This document shows, one piece after another, positions 54,656-64,000 of a stretch of DNA of 64,000 nucleotides. The stretch comes from Oncomelania hupensis (taxonomy: Eukaryota; Mollusca; Gastropoda; Littorinimorpha; Pomatiopsidae), in assembly GCA_036898135.1 (NCBI GenBank), contig CM072515.1, forward strand, positions 72,022,035-72,086,034. The letters are read 5' to 3'. The notes beneath the pieces are model-generated. The model was given only the letters and a program-made list of their open reading frames with translations. It searched no databases and was not told the DNA's origin. A program made the position numbers and the translations under genes. Within the stretch, counting starts at the first letter, position 1. Every line of letters begins with the position of its first letter.

Positions 54656-56689
54656 TGTTTTTACTTTCATATTACTTTAAAATGTTGTTTTTGTTTTATT
54701 TTTTATTTCGTTTTTATTTAGAAAATTTGTTTGTCTTGTTCAGTGTTTGCAATTAAAAATTGTGTTTTGTCTGAAGATCACTGTCCTAACGCACAAGAAA
54801 GGAATCGGACCTTTCAAACCACTCGACAGAGGTTTTAATTTAAATAATATTTATTAATAACGAAACTAACGCTCAATAGAGAAAGGGGAGGTAATTGCGT
54901 TGAAAAAACGCAAGCACTATGGTTTTGTTTAGAAATTACAATTTTCTCCCTTTAATAAGATTCCTTTAAGCAGATTCAAAGTTTTTTTGCAATTTAAAAA
55001 AAAAGAAGCTATTTTTAATTTTATTTGTATCTTGATCACTTGAGTTGGGTAAAAATAGTGTAGGGGGCTACCCCATAGCTGTTGCTATTTATAGGCACAC
55101 AAACATCTTGGACAGTTTGTCCTTTCCAAACAGCAGAAAGTCACTTTGAGTTATAAAAGTTTGTATTTATTTATTTAGTATTATTATTACTTTGATAAAT
55201 TGCTGTTCTGATCTCCAGGAACGACAGTGTTAAAATACACTGATATTTCAAATCAGAATTTTATTCCATAATGTAGTTTTTTGTCTTTGGCCGATGCCAT
55301 CATCATTTCAGTTTGGCGAAAGGGAATCTTGCTGGACTCAAAGATTCGTCTTTGCAAAGTATCTGCACACCCCAACCCCAAGTTCTCTTCTTCATTTAAG
55401 GTCCACCTGTCATATTTCACAATTTATTTTGTACTTTCAGTCCTTCTATTCTAGCAAATCATGTTGGATTCTTTTGCACTGTGAAACATTTATCCAGATT
55501 ATCATTATACGTATGAAAAACGAGTCATCAGTTCGACCAAAATGTCAGATATATTCATTCTGTGAAAGAGAGTGGAACGATTCCACATTTTGTATGGAGA
55601 TGTGATACTACAAAACAAAAAGAAATATTGGAAGCAAAAAACTTTAAATACGGGTATGTAGCTTTGAGCATGCATTTGTATCATTTCAAACAGCATACAA
55701 GTTTTAACATGACAAAATCTGGTCCGTGGTGGGTGTCCATACATTTACGTTTTTGACTACTAACCCAAGCCACATGTTCATTTTCTTGACGAGTGTGTTG
55801 GCGACTGAAAATGGTTCACTTCGTGGTTGGCTACTAATTACATTACATTATGACACTGATGCAATGGGTTCAAATCACGTTGTTTGTTCACATTAGTTGT
55901 GGGTTGGTTTCAAACAAAAAGCAAAGGTTAAGCAAAATTTTTTATTTTTTGGTAATAAAGATTGAATTGTTACACCTCACTTCCTCTGCGTGTGTGGGAC
56001 TGCATGAGGTATTTTGATATATGACGCAAAACCCATACTTGGTTTTCCCAAATTCTGTGTTTCTACGCTCGGGATAACCCTTTTGTCGTATTTTCTCAGA
56101 TTTTTTTCCCAAGCTCAAAATAAATTATTCAAACTGATCTAAATTTGTAAATTTCTTTTTTTAAAACGCCCGAAGTTTAAATTCTTGCTGTATTATTATT
56201 ATTATTATTATTATAGCAATATTCTTGTTCTCACTCACATTATTAACTGTCGGAAAAGTGTCCGTTTGGACAAACTGAAACGACCAAATGATTGCCAATG
56301 ACATTTTCTACTTTATGTAACAAGTTCATCGTTGACATTCTACATTATGTAATAAGGTTTGAGTTGATTACATTTTAAACAAGCGTTAAAGACGTCGGTC
56401 AAACCTGTCCATGATACCTAGCATGCATTTTTGTGTGTTTCTCCTTCCGTCAGTTCGATGGGTTGACGGGCAGCCATTTGTGTTTATGTTTTTGTGAAAG
56501 TGGTGCAATTGGTACTTGTTATGTTTTGTAGTTAGTGTTCTTTGTAATATATGACAACAAAAATCAATATAATAAATCTTCTGGTAAAAATTAAAAAGCC
56601 GTTTTGGTATTTTGTTAATTTTGAGAAGAGTTATTGAGGGAGAGCATATGTGTGTGTGTGTGTGTGTCTACAGGTTTATACTGGCATAC
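54656..56689. other. intergenic stretch, nothing recognised
   Basis: AT-rich. A plus-strand AATAAA occurs at 55954-55959 and (ATT)n at 56194-56214. Short ORFs have no domain match. Could be extreme 3' UTR of AEBP2 or intergenic. Confidence 0.5.
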
Positions 56690-56700
56690 AAATAATGCAT

Positions 56701-57261
56701 AACCCCCGTTGGGGTGCCGGGGGTTTCAGTATAAATAGTATCCCCACTTTCTGGAAATTTAGTGCTTTAAATTCCCACTGTTGCTGTCTTTCTCATTCCT
56801 GCTCTGTTCTATCAATCTGCTATACTATCGTCTTCTTCGCTAGACCAGTCTCCTACCTTTTTTCTTGAAAACTCTTCCGGGACAAGACTCCTTGTTTCTG
56901 TATGAGGTCTGTTGGATCAGCTTGGGAATATTGGACGCTTTCTGCCAGGTGGTCACTAGGGCTTCCTATGATGTTATTTAGCAATGTAGGCATTTTATAT
57001 GTATGTGTTTTGTTGATAATTTATAATGATGTTTGTATTCTATTTTGTTTTTGTAAACGGGGGTTCGATAAGTTGGGGTGAAGCCTCAGACGTCCCCTGC
57101 GTTGGATGTCTTTATTGTAAAGTGACTGGCTGGTGGAGGGCATTCAGTTTTCCCACTAGGGTTGTTTCAGCAGATCTTTTATGCGGATTGGGGGTTGTCC
57201 GGTCCTGATTTGGCTCGGAAGAGTCCGCTGGACCTAAAGCAACAATTATGTAATGTAATGT
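56701..57261 (+). mobile_element. family D retroposon, full length
   Basis: 561 bp and highly similar throughout to 53830-54408. The 5' end AACCCCCGTTGGGGTGCCGG can fold into a short hairpin; TATAAATA at 56730-56737. The tail is TTATGTAATGTAATGT. An 11-bp duplication AAATAATGCAT lies at 56690-56700 and 57262-57272. Good reference copy for the family consensus. Confidence 0.93.
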
Positions 57262-57272
57262 AAATAATGCAT

Positions 57273-59265
57273 GCATCAAACTGACTTTGATGCAACAAAA
57301 AAAGAAACCAAAAGCACTCCAAAATGTTTAATTGTAGTATATATTTCAAGGTTTGCCCTCAAAGCTGATGCATGCTAAGGCATATGTGGACATTTAAACA
57401 AACGCATACACACAGACCGACATAAATTCATGTACATATCCCTCAACGCACAAACTCCAATCAAATTTAAATTCATACAAGCTGTCTCTCTCTTTTTCTT
57501 TCACGCATACATATGCACGCACACACACAATACATGGACATTTCCCAGTATTTTAGAATAATATGCATTCAATGGTAGTTATACATACATGACTTGAATA
57601 TAAATTATAATCGGAAGTATTCTCGAGAGGATAGTGTAACATGCCATAAATGCATGCCAGAAATGGATTAACCAAATAATAAAGGGTATACCCAGGTTGT
57701 CATTCTAAAATGGTAATGTTTATCATTTGGCTTCCTCCAACAGCAAATACACACTCAGATGGGAAAATGTGTTGCCTGGATTATACATGCACCTTAGTAA
57801 CGAACAGTTATACATATCTATATCTATCTATATCTATCTATCTATCTATCTATAGATAGAAAATTACAATAAAATACTTGAGTAATGAATGATATAATCC
57901 TTTGATGTAATTAGATTCTATGATCGTTTGCTTCATAATAATTACAATATAAAAGAAATAATTAGTTCGTTATCATTTCAAAAATAAAATAATGATGTAA
58001 ACAGATAAGTGTTAAATGTTATTTCTAAGTAGTGATGTTCATACACATTCAACAAAAACTGAATATGTACCTTCCAACACAACAAACAAACAAAATTGTG
58101 GTATGCATAATAATATTTACATGATCAACATATATTCATTATTTTCATTTAGGACTAACGGCAAATATTAATATACAATGCAACTACAATCAGTTCAGAC
58201 ATTTTCAATGCCATAAACATATAAACTCCCACCAACAAATTGAACACTTTCAGAAACAACAATTCATACCATTTTTACTCATGAGAATACTGCACATTCG
58301 AATGAGTTAGTCACTGTTTATATCCAGCGGACTGCAAAGAGCCGAATTTAATGCTTAATTTATTTAGTTTCATGAAAATGTTATATGATTCTGCACAACT
58401 TGGCGCAAACACAGCGACACACTGCAAACACAGTGACACACTGCAAACACAGAATAATAATTAAACATACGATTTACAATAACAACACAAATATCTAAGA
58501 AAAGAAAAAAAAAAGGAAAAAAAAAACTATTCACTTAAGGGAGACAATAACAGTTTATGTCAAAATAAAAACAACACTTGTTGCCTCCCTTGTTTCAACG
58601 CTCGGCAGCCACTTCAAAGAAAAAAAAACGTTTTAACGAAGACAAAAATTCGACAAATACTTTCCGTAAACTTGATTAATTTACTTAAATCAACAGCTCA
58701 TCTCCCATTATTGGTGTATTTGTATCACAAAGACAAATAATAATAATAATAAAATTGATAATATAAATAATACATTTGGAGAAGAAGAAAAACAAAAATC
58801 CTAAAACACACAACAACATTGATACACCAGTGGGTAAAGACAGTTGACAGAAATTATTATGTCGAGTTATAAAAGGTTGTCATTTTTTTTTTTTATAGTA
58901 GTAAAGAAAAAAGTCATGTCAATATATATGGCACACCTATGGAAGTCTAGAATGAACAGTTGAACACAACTGAAAGGCAGCTACGGTGTCGCAGTGATTC
59001 TATTCATTATTTGTTGGTGATAACAACTTGACTAAAAGGACAATAGGCCAGTCTCCACTACAACAGGCGACCTTGACCCTAGCTGAGTATCGGAGATCTA
59101 TCAACCATAGGTTGTGTGTAGGCCTCTACCCTCAACAGCATCCAACACTCAAATTGGGGCCAGGGTCAACAGTCAGGGCCAACTGCCTGTAACACCTTTG
59201 TAGCAGCCCGATAGTAGCAAAAGGTCGGTAGTTATTAATACAAGCAAGAAGTATCGTAATATTAC
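57273..59265. other. AT-rich intergenic stretch
   Basis: A (TATC)n tract with a palindromic end (ATCTATAGATAG) at 57815-57861. A 30-bp piece matching the reversed 3' tip of family D (CAGCGGACTGCAAAGAGCCG) lies at 58324-58343. A phrase GACACACTGCAAACACAG is repeated at 58410-58450. No gene seen. Confidence 0.55.
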
Positions 59266-59531
59266 CAGGGGCGGATCTTGGGGGGTGCAACGGGTGCACG
59301 TGCAACCCCCCCCCCCCCCCCTTCCCACGGACGACCAAAAAAATAAAAGGAGAAAAAGAAGAAGAAGAAAGAAGAGGAAAAAGAAAACGAAGAGGAAGAA
59401 GAATATTTAGAATATCCATAATATTCATAATAATCATCATGCTAATAATCATCATGCTAATCATCATCATCAGCAGCAGCAGCAGCATAATGATAATAAT
59501 AATAATGATAATAATAATAATAATAATAATA

Positions 59532-59573
<42 letters not shown>

Positions 59574-59612
59574 ATAAAAGCAAGAAGAAGAAGAAGAAGA
59601 AGAAGAGAGGAC

Positions 59613-59672
<60 letters not shown>

Positions 59673-59868
59673 GGACAATAAGAAGAAGAAGAAGAAGAAG
59701 AAGTCCTTTTCAGGTAAAAGCTTTGCGTCATTGTATTAAATTGCATATTTACAGCAGTTATAGCAACAGCTTGATCTCTACCCCCCCCCCCCCCCCCCCC
59801 CCCCCCCCTTCAAAAAAAAAAAAAAAAAAAAGTGCACCCTTCCGCGTGAACCTGCTGATCCGCCCTTG
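59266..59868. mobile_element. TIR element filled with microsatellites, hAT-like ends
   Basis: Left end CAGGGGCGGATCTTGGGGGG and right end reversed CAAGGGCGGATCAGCAGG; inside both lies GGGTGCAC. CAGGGGCGGATC-type ends are common on hAT-group MITEs (recalled). Flanks share only ATTAC (59261-59265; 59869-59873). The interior is C runs, GAA-rich sequence, (AAT)n/(ATT)n palindromic tracts at 59500-59570 and 59610-59670, a C28 run and an A21 run. Confidence 0.6.
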
Positions 59869-59993
59869 ATTACTATAATCCAAAAGACGTGATTAGTGCT
59901 ATAGGTTTGTTTCAACGATGTAGCATTATATATATATCTAATACACCCAAAATGGCATTGTATTATTTCAGCAGTCCAATGTAAATTTATGGA

Positions 59994-60300
59994 TTTATTT
60001 ATTTATTATTACGTTTTTATATAGCACTTTTCCAGGTCAAAGGGCTAAACAAAAAAAAAAAGCAAGTTCTACCTCAAGTCGCCCATCTGCTGCCTTTAGG
60101 CACATCATCTAATTCCACAGACAACTGAGTACAATCCTGGGTGACCCTGAGGTCAGAGAGGGGTGGAAGTGGAAGAGGGAGAGAAAGGGGGTGGGTGGGG
60201 TGGCGAAGTAACCTTAGTACTTGCTGGACATGTTGGTGTGACTGACTCTCTCACCCGCCTCCAGCATGAGTGTCAGGATCTTGACAATCCATGCGATGGA
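59994..60300 (-). mobile_element. possible SINE, minus orientation, diverged
   Basis: TTTATTTATTTATTATTACG tail then TTTATATAGCACTTTTCCAG and GTCAAAGGGCTAAAC: a diverged shared SINE/LINE 3' end. The sequence to about 60300 (GACAACTGAGTACAATCCTG, CACCCGCCTCCAGCATGAG) may be its body; no tRNA head was identified. Confidence 0.5.
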
Positions 60301-60598
60301 ATGCCTGTGTGCACAGACTAGAGACCTCGGTTTATACTCTCATCCAAAAGGGCCTTGTATTCAGGCAAAAGCTGTTTTATGATATATATAAATATATAAA
60401 CGAACTAAAAGGTATATGGTTCTATTTCAAAAGACCAATGCCAGATTGCATATACTTCGACAATGCCTCAATACACTCTGTTGCAATCCGTTCAGTTACA
60501 AGGTAAGTAAGAGATTTGCCAAGGCTTATTCTTGTAAGAGGTAGTCAGCAAGTCTCAGCTAAGCTATATGGCAACTGACTTAATAGGCATTATCCCTA

Positions 60599-60735
60599 AA
60601 TAAACCGAAAGTAGGGTTGCTTCCCCTGAAATGCGGTTACACAATACATGTTGACAGCATAAACCGAAAGTAGGTAAAGTAGGTCAATGAGAGTTGCTTC
60701 CCTGAAAAGCGGTCAAAATACATGTTGACAGCTAT
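60599..60735. repeat. two-copy direct repeat, about 60-75 bp
   Basis: ATAAACCGAAAGTAGG occurs at 60600 and 60659. Each is followed by GTTGCTTCCC, GAAA(T/A)GCGGT and ATACATGTTGACAGC. The second unit has an added GTAAAGTAGGTCAATGAGA. Confidence 0.8.
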
Positions 60736-62014
60736 TTAGGAAGTACTCCTATTGCAGATTAATAAATGTGATCACTTTATTTTTTTTCTCCTTGAACTTC
60801 TTTTTCTGATCTTGTATACATTGCAGCATCCTTTGAATATCCCACAGCCCAAATCATATATGTTCCATAATAAATATGGCTGCATTCTGCAACTTCATCA
60901 TAAACACCTCTGCATGGCCGTATCTTTTTTTTCCATTATAAAATATAAAATATGATGTTTAATGGCAAGTTAGATAAATTATTTTTAAAACTAGTATGTC
61001 CAGTTGTAATCTAAATAGAGCACCCCTCTTCTTCTTGTTCTTCTTCAGGATGCTGCAGAGAGAGATACTCTGAAGAAATTAAACTTCCACAACTAATTGT
61101 ACTCATATATTCATGCATGAGAATAATTCATACCCTTCCCAATCCTAATTTCCAAATTCAGCACAATTTAATTGTTGTTTTTTTTTTAACTTACAAAAGT
61201 TTACTAGCTCATATACTCAAATTAGATTTGCACCATTCACATCAACAATTTCATCAAACACTGCTTGATTGATTTCTCTTTCCAGTTTGCACATGAGGGA
61301 CAAGTCACTTAATTATACATGCAATGCAACAATTGAGCAAAAATGATAGACAGGCTTTTCAATGTATATAAGTATACTGATCAGACATGCACATTGTAAA
61401 TATATTCATAGATCTAATCATTGAACACTAAGATGCGAAGTGTTCATATTTGCATGCAGCCTTGCTATACACAACCAGCAGCCAAGCAACTGCATCCTCC
61501 CTGGTGCACATGATGAAATGAAAAACAAAAACAATTACATACCATACAATACAACGGTATTATTGGATAATAGAAATTCACGTAAAGCAAGAGTGCACCA
61601 GACTTGTGGACTTACACTCCAAACATTAATTGCGCTAAACTGCCGATGAGATACATATTATGTAACTACACAGCCTATAATTAAACATAGCAAAATTCAT
61701 TTTTCTTGGCTTGGGCAACTAAATGTTGAATATAACATTATAGGGACATATATATGTGTGTATAAAGTTATCCCTAGCCAATGTGATAGATCACCTACAT
61801 GCGGTCAGGTGGTGTCAAGACGAAGCAAGAGTTTAAGGAGAATGTCTTGCCACTGTGGGCTTTTGCATGATATTTGACAAGCAAGAACAATAATGCCAGA
61901 TAATATACCTTGGTTGCATGGTTATTAAAGCACACACAGATACTTGCTATTGGTGGAGTATTGGCACTATGGAAGCCAGTACTATATCAGGAAGGCCTGA
62001 ACTAACGATTTTAC
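60736..62014. other. AT-rich intergenic stretch
   Basis: No gene, repeat match or RNA signature recognised. Confidence 0.5.
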
Positions 62015-62297
62015 CATGTAGGGTGACCCGCTTATGCAGTTGTTTACGGCGCGGGTTTTCTATGCCTAAGGACCTTAATTTGAATCCCTACAGGGAATGG
62101 ATGCACTTAGGTGACTTCGGTACATGACTTTTCAGGTCATCCGAGAGTTTTCTCTGGGTACTCCTGTTTCCTACCTCCCTTTAAATAATGGTACTGGATG
62201 CAGTCAATCTACATATTATTTCTGTTCCACCTTCTACAATAGTGGTCTCTTCAGATCATTTCACTTTGAGTTCCAACCAACAAAAAGCTCGTGATAG

Positions 62298-62335
<38 letters not shown>
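62015..62335 (+). mobile_element. SINE-B, old diverged copy
   Basis: Recognisable blocks: GGGTGACCCGCTTATGCAG (decayed head), TTTTCTATGCCTAAGGACC, TAGGTGACTTCGGTACATGA, TTTCTCTGGGTACTCCTGTT, AATAATGGTACTGGATGCAG and a final (ATT)n at 62299-62333. Many substitutions relative to 37802 make it older. Confidence 0.85.
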
Positions 62336-62337
<2 letters not shown>

Positions 62338-62415
62338 AGAGTACTAGGTTAGATAGTCTATAAGTTCATTTAAGTTCAGTTCAGTTCAATTCCATTCCGT
62401 TCAGTTCAGTTCAGT

Positions 62416-63425
62416 CACAAGTATATCAACTAACAAGTTAGTATCTCGTATTGCCCCCAGTCGACGAGCGGTGATCCCGTTGCCATTGGTTTTAGCCACA
62501 AGCTGAGACGGGGGTATCCCAAACCTAAAAATAGAATAAAGAATTCTGGGAAATCTGTTCAAGGGAAGTAACTGATAACTAGCTACGTTTGCATTCATGG
62601 TCGCCATTTCTCGCGAAGTTGTGCTGGTTGAAATTAAACGAAAGTTGGGAGAGTAACTGCATATTTCTGATAGTGAACAAAGTCTTTGCTCAATTATCGA
62701 AGGAGAACACGATGGATTTATAGAAACATGCACACATGTATGTGATCTCAGTGCAGGCGATCGTGAGTCTCAGTGAAAGATTGTTCGCCATTCTGCTCAG
62801 ATCGTTCGATGTAATGGTTCATTTATCGCTTGAAGCACACTGTATAATGCACATGCAAGGTCTGTTAAAGATATGATAATTTTAGCATATGTTCGATTCC
62901 GTACCAATTGGAAGGTGGGGTGGAAAAATTCAATCATGGTGATGATCAATCCTATTTTGCAATGGTGGTTAGGCCTACTTTATTGTGTATGGTCACGGGT
63001 ACTTACCTTTTGTAGTTTGTGTGCTTTTTGTTCTGTCGGCCTTGAGTGTTTGCCTCGCCTTGGCTCGGTGTACTTTGTTGTGGTCTCGCTCTCTTTTGAT
63101 TTTTGAAAGCAAATCCAAATTGCATTGTTATCCAGCAGCATGCGAGGTCAAATTAGACGAATTCAGATCTAACCAATCTTCTTATGACGCCATTTTGCGT
63201 GTGTCTCGTGTGCCATGCACCAACCTCGAAGAGTCCTGCCGACGTCATTTCAGAAAAGGATTTACCTACCCATAATTCCCCTGGGTTTTGAAGTTTCTAA
63301 AAAATTATTTTAGGCCGTCGACGCTCTATGGAGCGAAAAGCATGTAAAGGGAAGCAACAGGTTGTACGCGCACGTCGACAGAGACATAGAAGGGAGATAG
63401 TAACTTGTTAGTTGATATACTTGTG
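62416..63425. mobile_element. 1.0-kb TIR element, no transposase seen
   Basis: Perfect 25-bp terminal inverted repeats: left starts CACAAGTATATCAACTAACA, right is its reverse complement at 63401-63425. The repeat continues with one mismatch through TATCTC. The flank GTTCAGT is shared (62409-62415; 63426-63432) but the left side is a TTCAG-rich tract, so this duplication is weak. The interior contains TCTCGCGA near 62611 and CpG-rich bits near 63315-63380, with no ORF of known type. Confidence 0.75.
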
Positions 63426-64000
63426 GTTCAGTTCAATCCCGCAGCCAGACCGGTCATTGGGAAGACATGAGGGATTCCGGCGAAGAGAGTTGTTGCCGCT
63501 TCCATCAGTCTGCTGCAGCTATTGTCAGGAGGAGTGGCACGTCTAGCGCCGTCCATGTTTTGACATCATCTGTCTAGCACTCACAGACTACCAAATCATC
63601 ATCTCTTTTAGCTTCCACGTTTGTGGCTACAAAATGACTCTGTGCGTAGGAGGGAGATTGACAAAAGTATTCCAGATGATCTTTTCACACTCCCCTTATC
63701 ATCCCACACTCTTCCACTAACAAACCTTTTTGTCTTTTTTCCACAGCTGAATTCCATATTTCGGGGTGTGAAGACACTTCCATTCACTTTTTTTTTCCAC
63801 ATAATCAGTCAGTTCATAAGCCATGACTTGGTTAAAAGTGCACAATTATTTTTCTTCTATTAAAATAAAAATATTAGATTTTGAACCTATATTAAAAAAA
63901 ATATTTTGAGGCCAAAATTACTTATACTGAAAGTAATTTACGACACTGTCAAACGTTTCAACCTTTATCAAAAGCATCCTGAAAAATGTGTAGGCACAAA
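63426..64000. other. window end, nothing recognised
   Basis: Mixed sequence ending AT-rich. A TTTTTTCCACAG acceptor-like motif occurs near 63747, but no exon could be supported. Confidence 0.5.

Noticed and set aside
59132..59746. 204-codon minus-strand ORF
   Set aside because: Almost entirely (AAT)/(ATT)/(GAA) microsatellite translation within a TIR element.

Overview
This is a eukaryotic, repeat-rich, AT-leaning animal genome window. It has introns with GT/AG borders, long microsatellites, tRNA-headed SINEs, several LINE clades and TTAGGG-type repeats. An AEBP2-type gene with vertebrate-like domain order plus this repeat mix suggests a lophotrochozoan, most likely a mollusc (perhaps a gastropod). 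The organism is inferred, not proven. Most open reading frames are microsatellite translations or antisense shadows and are left out.

Two host genes can be supported. (1) A plus-strand orthologue of AEBP2 (Drosophila jing), a zinc-finger accessory subunit of Polycomb repressive complex 2, spans at least 11856-43732. Its four coding exons (11856-13207, 41534-41658, 42575-42642, 43585-43732) join in phase into a 529-residue protein if translation starts at 11959. The first intron shown is 28.3 kb. A long, quiet 3' flank (43733 to roughly 53 kb) with several AATAAA signals is probably its 3' UTR region. Any exon upstream of 11856 was not found. (2) A small minus-strand THAP-domain gene lies at 8677-10401 in three exons. 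Its middle exon needs two one-base shifts to read through, so it is either a recent pseudogene or carries consensus errors.

The rest is mobile DNA, concentrated in the big AEBP2 intron. Working names used here: RTE-like LINE with (GGATA)n tail (five copies: 747, 16613, 19111, 33971, 37225); Jockey-like LINE (18100-22245, related fragment 10573-11160); CR1/L2-like LINE tails ending in GCGCTATATAA and (ATT)n (24410 and 35230); SINE-A with a Thr-like tRNA head (5602, 27257, 36896); SINE-B with an Arg-like head (37802, 40876, 62015); SINE-C (15165, 17948, 23090); and 'family D', a ~560-580 bp non-tRNA retroposon in about ten copies. At least four TIR-bearing elements are present (21412, 35668, 59266, 62416). 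The two inside LINEs have TTAGGG-type repeats in their core.

The most informative structures are a nest at 18.1-22.2 kb (Jockey-like LINE split by an RTE-like LINE and by a TIR element, each with its own 9-bp target duplication), a family D copy inserted inverted into another family D copy at 53.5-54.7 kb with a 13-bp duplication, a 116-bp two-part satellite at 15.3-17.2 kb, and a 12-unit minisatellite that begins at the splice donor of the second AEBP2 exon shown. From 57.3 kb to the end there is no supported gene.
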